Positions 42,462 to 53,010 of a stretch of DNA of 64,000 nucleotides are shown here, one piece after another (within the stretch, counting starts at the first letter, position 1; every line of letters begins with the position of its first letter). The translations under genes and the position numbers were made by a program. This DNA comes from Porphyra umbilicalis (taxonomy: Eukaryota; Rhodophyta; Bangiophyceae; Bangiales; Bangiaceae): the NCBI GenBank assembly GCA_002049455.2, contig KV918814.1, positions 95,967 through 159,966 of the forward strand. The letters are read 5' to 3'. The notes under the pieces were generated by a model that saw nothing but the letters and a program-made list of their open reading frames with translations, was not told where the DNA came from and made no database searches.

Positions 42462-42517
42462 TGGCGAAGTGGTTTAGCGCGCGAAACTACTGTCTTGGAG
42501 GTCACAGGTTCGATTCC
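42462..42517 (+). ncRNA. tRNA-like pol III promoter (A box and B box), SINE-like or degenerate tRNA
   Basis: TGGCGAAGTGG (42462-42472) fits the A-box consensus, and GGTTCGATTCC (42507-42517) is a perfect B box, 34 bp apart as in an intron-less tRNA gene. A D-arm-like hairpin (GCG...CGC) is possible, but the acceptor arms do not pair, the T stem has only three pairs, and the anticodon stem is poor. It is therefore not called a functional tRNA. A tRNA-derived SINE or pseudo-tRNA carried by the surrounding element is more likely. Confidence 0.55.
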
Positions 42518-42893
42518 TACTCTCCGATGTTCACTTTGTCCCAATACCGCCACAACGTGACTGGAATTCAAAGCTCAGTCACAGCACGGTCACAGCATGC
42601 TGTAACTTTCTGTGGAACTTGCTCGGATCCGATCATTCTTTGGCGACGCGCCATCATGGATATCTGAGGCCCGTTCGCAGACTCCAATGTCGCTTCGCAT
42701 AACTCCGATATAACGCCCGAAACGCTGCGAAAGAAACATGCGGGCCCGGTCAGCGTTCATCTCAAACACACCATCAAAATATCAAATTATACACCGGCCG
42801 TACCTTAACGCACCGTCGACGCCCCCCTGCGGATGACGTGTAGGATTTCAAGAGAAACGGACACACATTCTATTCTAGAGATTAAACGTCAAG

Positions 42894-44455
42894 TGTCTAT
42901 TCTACCAACGACATCATATGATCCCTTTGACCTCATTTGATTCCCTTTTTCAGCAGCTGCTTGCATGTGCTTCACGTTGTCTGTGGTCACTTTTGAAGGC
43001 AGAAGTGAGCTCATCGCACTTCGTTTACCATTGGGTCAGCTCGAGGGCATCCCGCTTTGAGCAATAGTTGCCCTACCAACCTTTTTCGCGAAGCCTCGAA
43101 CCGATCCAGGTGCGCACCACAACGCAACAACAGGCTCAAGAGGGCCGCTCTCGGCCCGCTTTGAGCCTTCTTTTCACTGCGCGCGAGCGCATACGTCCCT
43201 GTAAGACCCGCGAAGGCCTTACAGTCCCCTGCACATGTCTGCATCCGCTCTCTCCACGCCTCCAGCTCTTCCCCCCCCCCGGGCCCCCTCTCTACGTGGC
43301 TTTTACGCAATCTCCCCGCCCCGTCTCTACTTCTCCACCCCTTCCACACCCTCGCCCCCCCCGTCCACGCCTCCACCTTCCTCAACACCTTGTCCTGCCC
43401 CCCTTGTCTCGCCCCCGGTACGGCCGAAGGCCTGGCGTGCAAGCCCCACGGCGATCTTCCTGCCGCTGCTGCCGCCGTCGCAGCGTCTTATTCTACCGAT
43501 CACATCATTTGATGCCATTCGCATCATATGATGCCCTTTTTGCGTCGTCGGATACGAGAAAACGGCTGCTCCGTTCTCCATTCTCACAGCATAAATGAGT
43601 TCTGCGTAGGCTTTTTACCCTTGGGGCAGAAGGATGTCGCCCAGTGTTGAATTCATCTCTCCCACACAGGTCATGTCGCAAGTAGGCAACCAACCATCCC
43701 GCCGTGTCACCCCCCCCCCCCCATGCAAAGGACAGTCTGTCCTGACGATCATTGCTACCGTTTATCGGCAGGTCCTCGTTGCCAAGTGGAGAAAAATAGG
43801 GAAAAAGAGACATCATCGGCTGAAAAGAGGAGTGAGAGAGCACAGGAAAGGTACAAAGGCGCATCTGAGGCGAGCTGAACCCGTAGGATGGCCCAAAATG
43901 GGGGGGGGGGGCGGGGAAGGGAGGGAGAGACACGAGTTGCAGTGTGGTCCGAAACGTGTTCACACTGACCGCTGCAGCAACGTCGTTTGCTTTAACTATG
44001 AGGCCCCACTCCCCGATGAGGCTGGCAGGTGCATCTGGGAGTGTGTTCCGCCGGCTACGGAGCGAAACCAACAGGCTTCGACAGTCTCCGCACGTCGAAC
44101 AGGACGACTGTACGGGGCTCCTCTGGTTGCGATTGCATCACCAAATCACCGCTTTTGGGGGTTCTGGAGGGGGAGGATGATGGGAGGGCGATGCTCGACC
44201 CCGCCAGTAGATGCCTTCGGAGTGTGCTTTGGCATTTTTTTCATACTGGGGTCATCCTCAACGAACCCTCTTTTCGTTGGGCTGAGATTGCGAAAGCCCA
44301 GCTCCATAGCGTTGATGAGAACAGCAACAGCGTGCGTTCGCAGGTGCCGCAAGGCCCGACTTCCCGCTCAGATGGCCCGCAATCGCCGATTTTGCAGGAC
44401 CTCATTTGATCCCCAGGCTGACCTCATTTGATCCCTTTTTCTGGTAGAATAGACA
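42894..44455. mobile_element. 1.56-kb non-autonomous relative of the piggyBac-type element
   Basis: The ends read TGTCTATTCTACC and its complement, sharing TGTCTATTC with the 37404-40544 element, followed by ATCATATGATCC and TCATTTGATCC subterminal motifs. Bordering tetranucleotides are CAAG (42890-42893) and CTAG (44456-44459). A second, internal copy of the left-end module at about 43484-43550 suggests a composite or nested insertion. The minus-strand frame 43011-43442 looks moderately protein-like, but no transposase motif is present. Confidence 0.7.
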
Positions 44456-44608
44456 CTAGAATCGATCGTGGGGGCCGTTTCCAACGCCGGAGGGGGGGTA
44501 GAGTTGCACGCGATTTCGATCCAAATCGCCCTCCTGACGCCACTGCGATAGGGTCACTTTCTGCGCCTTGTGCTGCTCATGTTCAATTCCAGGCACGTGC
44601 GTGCAATA

Positions 44609-45299
44609 CCCTGGCCTTCAGGGCGGTGTCGCGCTCGGCGACGCATCGACACTGGGCACGCCGGCCGGCTTCATAGCCGCGAGCGCGCACGGGGGCACGT
44701 ACAGCCATGTTGCCGTGGCGTGGGTAACGTAGGGCGGGAGAAGGGGTGCCGCCGCCGCCACCGCAGCGGCGGCGGCCCGCCGGCGTCGCGCGACGCCCAC
44801 GGGCGGGGCCGTCACTCCGCCGCGCAGCACACCTGCGCACGGCGAGCGGGGCGGCCGAGACGGCGCACAGGCGGGCCGGTGGGACCGACTGCCGCGCGAC
44901 GGGGCGCTTCTGACCGAGCCGCTAGGCGGCGTCTGGTTCTTCCGACGAGCCGCCGCGACAGATGCCGGCGCGCAGGAACGATCATCCGCGGGTCATCGCG
45001 GGCGCGGCGATCCCTGGAAGTGGCTGCGTGCGGTCGCCCCGCACAACTCGGAGCGGTGGGGGGGGGCAGGGGGGCCGGCGCCGTCCGAGCCCTATGACCC
45101 CTATGCCCGGACAGTCCTTCTCAGTTACGTAACTCCATTTGCTTTTGGCGTCACCGCCACTCTTTCAACACTGACACGCCGTCAGATCTCTAAGGACACG
45201 AAAGCAGACTGCCACATCTGAAACGGAGAGTAAGTCCCTTGATCTAAGTATGTGTGTGCATAACTACACTTTGAGAGCACCCTGTCGTAAAGGCCAGGG
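44609..45299 (-). mobile_element. 691-bp repeat, copy B (inverted relative to copy A)
   Basis: Reverse-complement counterpart of 41617-42306, with many point differences but matching ends. The two copies face each other across 2.3 kb and could pair as a very large stem. Confidence 0.75.
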
Positions 45300-46806
45300 A
45301 ATTTATCACCCGGTTTGAAGCCATTATAGACTCCTCATTGGTCGAGGGGACCTCGCATTCTCGCGATAAAAAATGACACATGCCATGTGGCGAGGCAGGG
45401 GACAGCGAACGGCGGCGCCTATACTGGGTGCCGGCTGCCGGTCTACCGCTGCCGGCATGCCCATGAGCAACCGCGCCGCTGGCGCCGCCCCGCCGGCAGC
45501 GCAGGCGGCTGTCGTGGTGGCCGCGGCTGCGCGCGCCGCGGCCGAAAGGCACGGGGACGTGCCGCCGTCGGCGGCCGTGTCGACAGCCGAGCGGGCGAAA
45601 AGCGCCTCCGCCGCCGCCACCACCGCCGCCACCGGCTGCCAAGCCACGACACGCGGGGCGGTGCCGGGGGGGGCCGCCCCGTCGGTCGCGGCGGGGGGGA
45701 GAGACGTAGCGTCGGCACCCCCCCCGCCGGCACCCGATGGCCACCGGCACAGGGCGCCGGGGCCAGTGGTGCGCGGCGCCGCGGTAGCGGAGTGGAGTGA
45801 GGCAGCCTTTGCGTGCCACGCCGTGGTACCCCCCCCCCCCACCAGCAAGGGCCGCCACGCGGTCGCCGTCGGCGGCGGCGAAGATCTCGGCGGCCGCTGC
45901 CGCTACCTCCCCAGCCACCGACCACCGAGCCGCGCGCTGCGCCGTGCCGCAGAGGGGAGATAAGCGGCAGGAAGTGACGGGGCTGGACGGCGCAGCGTTG
46001 CTAGCACCGCGCCCGCTGATGGCCCCAGCGGGTGGTAGCATGATCGTCGCCACCGTTGCGGGCGCCGCGGCGATACCCGCCTCCACCGAAGCTGGGGACC
46101 GCCACGCCGCCGGTGCCTCTGTGCTGGAGTTCGTGGGCGCTGGTGCACCAGCGGCGGCTGTTTTCGCGTCTGTAAACGGGTGAGGATAAGTCTTGTCACC
46201 GTCGGCGGCAGTGGCGGCGGCCCAGTCTACGTGGATTGCTGCACCGCCGCCGCCCCCATTGTGGTACCAAGCACGGACAGAACATGCCTGGCCCACATCT
46301 TGGGGTGGCCGCCCAGCAGGCGGAAGCCGGGCAGGGTGACCCAGGGGTGGTCGCCGCCGCTCCACGAAACCCCCGCTGAGGTGCTGTGTTCTCGAGCAGT
46401 GCTGGAGCCGGTGAGAGGGCTGCAGGAAAAGGTACGTACTCTGGCGCCTCCTACGCATCCGCTTCCACTGGTGCCGAGGTGCTGACAGCAGCGGTGGCGG
46501 CCGGACGGCGCGTTGCATCGCAGCCATCGACGTCGCGTGCAGAGGCGCATGTTCCCGCGCCGCCGTCGCCGCACCGACGTCGGCCGTAGTTGCCGGCAGG
46601 ACAATGGGCGGCTGTGATGGCAGCAGCAGCGGGCACCGCAGCCACGCCGCGGCAGCAGTTCTCACGCATTGTTCGCATATGCGGGAAAGCACTGTTGCAG
46701 GATACATAGCGGTGCCAAACAGCATGTTGGTGTGAGTTTCAGTTCTTTCTGAATGTAAAGACGTGATCACGGACGTCACTTTACCCAAAGGAAATGATGA
46801 AGTCAA
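45300..46806. other. GC-rich region between mobile elements and satellite
   Basis: A long minus-strand frame (46821-45244) runs through this GC-rich sequence, but it overlaps the end of repeat copy B and the start of the satellite and shows no domain, so no gene is claimed. The last 120 bp are less GC-rich and lead directly into the first satellite unit. Confidence 0.35.
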
Positions 46807-49800
46807 GGTACGCCCGTGCATGCGTAGTTCGCGCGTGGCGACCCGAAACGTCTGTCACCGGCCAATACGGCATGTCAGCGGATCGTCCATGGCGCATGCT
46901 GCGGGGCGGCACTTCAGCAGTCCAAAAGTCTTCGGGTGTTTTGGAAAGCAGATTGCACTGCCCAGGTGCGCCCCTGCATCCGCAGTTTGTGCGTGGCGAT
47001 CCAAAACGTCTGTCACCGCCACACACGGGCACCTATGAAAACCAGCTGTCAGGTCAGCGTCAACCGCGCATGCTGCGTAGTGGCAGATAGACACCCAGAG
47101 AGTCTTCGGGTGTCGTGGAAAGCAGATTGCTCTGCCCAGGTACGCCCGTGCATGCGTAGCTTGCGCGTGGCGACCCGAAACGTCGGTCACCGGCCAATAC
47201 GGCATGTCAGCGGATCGTCCATGGCGCATGCTGCGGGGCGGCACTTCAGCAGTCCAAAAGTCTTCGGGTGTCTTGGAAAGCAGATTGCACTGCCCAGGTG
47301 CGCCCCTGCATCCGCAGTTTGTGCGTGGCGATCCAAAACGTCTGTCACCGCCACATACGGGCACCTATGAAAACCAGCTGTCAGGTCAGCGTTAACCGCG
47401 CATGCTGCGTAGTGGCAGATAGACACCCCGAGAGTCTTCGGGTGTCGTGGAAAGCAGATTGCGCTGCCCAGGTACGCCCGTGCATGCGTAGTTTGCGCGT
47501 GGCGACCCGAAACGTCTGTCACCGGCCAATACGGCATGTCAGCGGATCGTCCATGGCGCATGCTGCGGGGCGGCACTTCAGCAGTCCAAAAGTCTTCGGG
47601 TGTTTTGGAAAGCAGATTGCACTGCCCAGGTGCGCCCCTGCATCCGCAGTTTGTGCGTGGCGATCCAAAACGTCTGTCACCGCCACATACGGGCACCTAT
47701 GAAAACCAGCTGTCAGGTCAGCGTTAACCGCGCATGCTGCGTAGTGGCAGATAGACACCCCGAGAGTCTTCGGGTGTCGTGGAAAGCAGATTGCGCTGCC
47801 CAGGTACGCCCGTGCATGCGTAGTTTGCGCGTGGCGACCCGAAACGTCTGTCACCGGCCAATACGGCATGTCAGCGGATCGTCCATGGCGCATGCTGCGG
47901 GGCGGCACTTCAGCAGTCCAAAAGTCTTCGGGTGTTTTGGAAAGCAGATTGCACTGCCCAGGTGCGCCCCTGCATCCGCAGTTTGTGCGTGGCGATCCAA
48001 AACGTCTGTCACCGCCACATACGGGCACCTATGAAAACCAGCTGTCAGGTCAGCGTTAACCGCGCATGCTGCGTAGTGGCAGATAGACACCCCGAGAGTC
48101 TTCGGGTGTCGTGGAAAGCAGATTGCGCTGCCCAGGTACGCCCGTGCATGCGTAGTTTGCGCGTGGCGACCCGAAACGTCTGTCACCGGCCAATACGGCA
48201 TGTCAGCGGATCGTCCATGGCGCATGCTGCGGGGCGGCACTTCAGCAGTCCAAAAGTCTTCGGGTGTTTTGGAAAGCAGATTGCACTGCCCAGGTGCGCC
48301 CCTGCATCCGCAGTTTGTGCGTGGCGATCCAAAACGTCTGTCACCGCCACATACGGGCACCTATGAAAACCAGCTGTCAGGTCAGCGTTAACCGCGCATG
48401 CTGCGTAGTGGCAGATAGACACCCCGAGAGTCTTCGGGTGTCGTGGAAAGCAGATTGCGCTGCCCAGGTACGCCCGTGCATGCGTCGTTTGCGCGTGGCG
48501 ACCCGAAACGTCTGTCACCGGCCAATACGGCATGTCAGCGGATCGTCCATGGCGCATGCTGCGGGGCGGCACTTCAGCAGTCCAAAAGTCTTCGGGTGTT
48601 TTGGAAAGCAGATTGCACTGCCCAGGTGCGCCCCTGCATCCGCAGTTTGTGCGTGGCGATCCAAAACGTCTGTCACCGCCACATACGGGCACCTATGAAA
48701 ACCAGCTGTCAGGTCAGCGTTAACCGCGCATGCTGCGTAGTGGCAGATAGACACCCCAAGAGTCTTCGGGTGTCGTGGAAAGCAGATTGCGCTGCCCAGG
48801 TACGCCCGTGCATGCGTAGTTTGCGCGTGGCGACCCGAAACGTCTGTCACCGGCCAATACGGCATGTCAGCGGATCGTCCATGGCGCATGCTGCGGGGCG
48901 GCACTTCAGCAGTCCAAAAGTCTTTGGGTGTTTTGGAAAGCAGATTGCACTGCCCAGGTGCGCCCCTGCATCCGCAGTTTGTGCGTGGCGATCCAAAACG
49001 TCTGTCACCGCCACATACGGGCACCTATGAAAACCAGCTGTCAGGTCAGCGTTAACCGCGCATGCTGCGTAGTGGCAGAAAGACACCCCGAGAGTCTTCG
49101 GGTGTCGTGGAAAGCAGATTGCGCTGCCCAGGTACGCCCGTGCATGCGTAGTTTGCGCGTGGCGACCCGAAACGTCTGTCACCGGCCAATACGGCATGTC
49201 AGCGGATCGTCCATGGCGCATGCTGCGGGGCGGCACTTCAGCAGTCCAAAAGTCTTCGGGTGTTTTGGAAAGCAGATTGCACTGCCCAGGTGCGCCCCTG
49301 CATCCGCACTTTGTGCGTGGCGATCCAAAACGTCTGTCACCGCCACATACGGGCACCTATGAAAACCAGCTGTCAGGTCAGCGTTAACCGCGCCTGCTGC
49401 GTAGTGGCAGATAGACACCCCGAGAGTCTTCGGGTGTCGTGGAAAGCAGATTGCGCTGCCCAGGTACGCCCGTGCATGCGTAGTCTGCGCGTGGCGACCC
49501 GAAACGTCTGTCACCGGCCAATACGGCATGTCAGCGGATCGTCCATGGCGCATGCTGCGGGGCGGCACTTCAGCAGACCAAAAGTCTTCGGGTGTTTTGG
49601 AAAGCAGATTGCACTGCCCAGGTGCGCCCCTGCATCCGCAGTTTGTGCGTGGCGATCCAAAACGTCTGTCACCGCCACATACGGGCACCTATGAAAACCA
49701 GCTGTCAGGTCAGCGTTAACCGCGCATGCTGCGTAGTGGCAGATAGACACCCCGAGAGTCTTCGGGTGTCGTGGAAAGCAGATTGCGCTGCCCAGGTACG

Positions 49801-50269
49801 CCCGTGCATGCGTAGTCTGCGCGTGGCGACCCGAAACGTCTGTCACCGGCCAATACGGCATGTCAGCGGATCGTCCATGGCGCATGCTGCGGGGCGGCAC
49901 TTCAGCAGTCCAAAAGTCTTCGGGTGTTTTGGAAAGCAGATTGCACTGCCCAGGTGCGCCCCTGCATCCGCAGTTTGTGCGTGGCCATCCAAAACGTCTG
50001 TCACCGCCACATACGGGCACCTATGAAAACCAGCTGTCAGGTCAGCGTTAACCGCGCATGCTGCGTAGTGGCAGATAGACACCCCGAGAGTCTTCGGGTG
50101 TCGTGGAAAGCAGATTGCGCTGCCCAGGTACGCCCGTGCATGCGTAGTCTGCGCGTGGCGACCCGAAACGTCTGTCACCGGCCAATACGGCATGTCAGCG
50201 GATCGTCCATGGCGCATGCTGCGGGGCGGCACTTCAGCAGTCCAAAAGTCTTTGGGTGTTTTGGAAAGC

Positions 50270-53010
50270 AGATTCCACTGCCCAGGTGCGCCCCTGCATC
50301 CGCAGTTTGTGCGTGGCGATCCAAAACGTCTGTCACCGCCACATACGGGCACCTATGAAAACCAGCTGTCAGGTCAGCGTTAACCGCGCATGCTGCGTAG
50401 TGGCAGATAGACACCCAGAGAGTCTTCGGGTGTCGTGGAAAGCAGATTGCGCTGCCCAGGTACGCCCGTGCATGCGTAGTTTGCGCGTGGCGACCCGAAA
50501 CGTCTGTCACCGGCCAATACGGCATGTCAGCGGATCGTCCATGGCGCATGCTGCGGGGCGGCACTTCAGCATTCCAAAAGTCTTCGGGTGTTTTGGAAAG
50601 CAGATTCCACTGCCCAGGTGCGCCCCTGCATCCGCAGTTTGTGCGTGGCGATCCAAAACGTCTGTCACCGCCACATACGGGCACCTACGAAAACCAGCTG
50701 TCAGGTCAGCGTTAACCGCGCATGCTGCGTAGTGGCAGATAGACACCAAGAGAGTCTTCGGGTGTCGTGGAAAGCAGATTGCGCTGCCCAGGTACGCCCG
50801 TGCATGCGTAGTCTGCGCGTGGCGACCCGAAACGTCTGTCACCGGCCAATACGGCATGTCAGCGGATCGTCCATGGCGCATGCTGCGGGGCGGCACTTCA
50901 GCAGTCCAAAAGTCTTCGGGTGTTTTGGAAAGCAGATTCCACTGCCCAGGTGCGCCCCTGCATCCGCAGTTTGTGCGTGGCCATCCAAAACGTCTGTCAC
51001 CGCCACATACGGGCACCTATGAAAACCAGCTGTCAGGTCAGCGTTAACCGCGCATGCTGCGTAGTGGCAGATAGACACCCCGAGAGTCTTCGGGTGTCGT
51101 GGAAAGCAGATTGCGCTGCCCAGGTACGCCCGTGCATGCGTAGTCTGCGCGTGGCGACCCGAAACGTCTGTCACCGGCCAATACGGCATGTCAGCGGATC
51201 GTCCATGGCGCATGCTGCGGGGCGGCACTTCAGCAGTCCAAAAGTCTTCGGGTGTTTTGGAAAGCAGATTCCACTGCCCAGGTGCGCCCCTGCATCCGCA
51301 GTTTGTGCGTGGCGATCCAAAACGTCTGTCACCGCCACATACGGGCACCTATGAAAACCAGCTGTCAGGTCAGCGTTAACCGCGCATGCTGCGTAGTGGC
51401 AGATAGACACCCCGAGAGTCTTCGGGTGTCGTGGAAAGCAGATTGCGCTGCCCAGGTACGCCCGTGCATGCGTCGTTTGCGCGTGGCGACCCGAAACGTC
51501 TGTCACCGGCCAATACGGCATGTCAGCGGATCGTCCATGGCGCATGCTGCGGGGCGGCACTTCAGCATCCAAAAGTCTTCGGGTGTTTTGGAAAGCGATT
51601 CCACTGCCCAGGTGCGCCCCTGCATCCGCAGTTTGTGCGTGGCGATCCAAAACGTCTGTCACCGCCACATACGGGCACCTATGAAAACCAGCTGTCAGGT
51701 CAGCGTTAACCGCGCATGCTGCGTAGTGGCAGATAGACACCCAGAGAGTCTTCGGGTGTCGTGGAAAGCAGATTGCGCTGCCCAGGTACGCCCGTGCATG
51801 CGTAGTTTGCGCGTGGCGACCCGAAACGTCTGTCACCGGCCAATACGGCATGTCAGCGGATCGTCCATGGCGCATGCTGCGGGGCGGCACTTCAGCATTC
51901 CAAAAGTCTTCGGGTGTTTTGGAAAGCAGATTCCACTGCCCAGGTGCGCCCCTGCATCCGCAGTTTGTGCGTGGCGATCCAAAACGTCTGTCACCGCCAC
52001 ATACGGGCACCTACGAAAACCAGCTGTCAGGTCAGCGTTAACCGCGCATGCTGCGTAGTGGCAGATAGACACCCGAGAGTCTTCGGGTGTCGTGGAAAGC
52101 AGATTGCGCTGCCCAGGTACGCCCGTGCATGCGTCGTTTGCGCGTGGCGACCCGAAACGTCTGTCACCGGCCAATACGGCATGTCAGCGGATCGTCCATG
52201 GCGCATGCTGCGGGGCGGCACTTCAGCAGTCCAAAAGTCTTGGGTGTTTTGGAAAGCAGATTCCACTGCCCAGGTGCGCCCCTGCATCCGCAGTTTGTGC
52301 GTGGCGATCCAAAACGTCTGTCACCGCCACATACGGGCACCTATGAAAACCAGCTGTCAGGTCAGCGTTAACCGCGCATGCTGCGTAGTGGCAGATAGAC
52401 ACCCCGAGAGTCTTCGGGTGTCGTGGAAAGCAGATTGCGCTGCCCAGGTACGCCCGTGCATGCGTAGTTTGCGCGTGGCGACCCGAAACGTCTGTCACCG
52501 GCCAATACGGCATGTCAGCGGATCGTCCATGGCGCATGCTGCGGGGCGGCACTTCAGCATTCCAAAAGTCTTCGGGTGTTTTGGAAAGCGATTCCACTGC
52601 CCAGGTGCGCCCCTGCATCCGCAGTTTGTGCGTGGCGATCCAAAACGTCTGTCACCGCCACATACGGGCACCTATGAAAACCAGCTGTCAGGTCAGCGTT
52701 AACCGCGCATGCTGCGTAGTGGCAGATAGACACCCCGAGAGTCTTCGGGTGTCGTGGAAAGCAGATTGCGCTGCCCAGGTACGCCCGTGCATGCGTAGTT
52801 TGCGCGTGGCGACCCGAAACGTCTGTCACCGGCCAATACGGCATGTCAGCGGATCGTCCATGGCGCATGCTGCGGGGCGGCACTTCAGCAGTCCAAAAGT
52901 CTTCGGGTGTTTTGGAAAGCAGATTCACTGCCCAGGTGCGCCCCTGCATCCGCAGTTTGTGCGTGGCGATCCAAAACGTCTGTCACCGCCACATACGGGC
53001 ACCTACGAAA
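50270..53010. repeat. Variant block inside the satellite with higher-order periodicity
   Basis: Units here share changes absent elsewhere: GATTCCACTG instead of GATTGCACTG, CATTCCAAAAG (50571, 51897 and 52559) and ACCTACGAAAAC (about 50690, 52012 and 53004). The four-unit spacing of some variants indicates that multi-unit blocks were copied together. Confidence 0.75.

Larger units (their letters stand above)
41483..42654. mobile_element. 1.17-kb element with perfect 29-bp terminal inverted repeats
   Basis: Positions 41483-41511 and 42626-42654 are exact reverse complements over 29 bp (outer part ATGGCGCGTCGCCAAAG). Just inside the left end, TCACAGC-like heptamers are repeated about four times, with two more near the right end. 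The outermost AT may be a 2-bp target duplication or part of the repeat. The element carries a nested 690-bp insertion (41617-42306) and a tRNA-like segment (42462-42517). No transposase is encoded. Confidence 0.82.

Noticed and set aside
42455-42530. Functional tRNA gene
   Set aside because: The A and B boxes are good, but acceptor arms do not pair, and the T and anticodon stems are too weak.
45244-46821. 525-codon minus-strand frame before the satellite
   Set aside because: It starts in the satellite and ends in repeat copy B; the composition reflects GC-rich repeats and no domain is seen.
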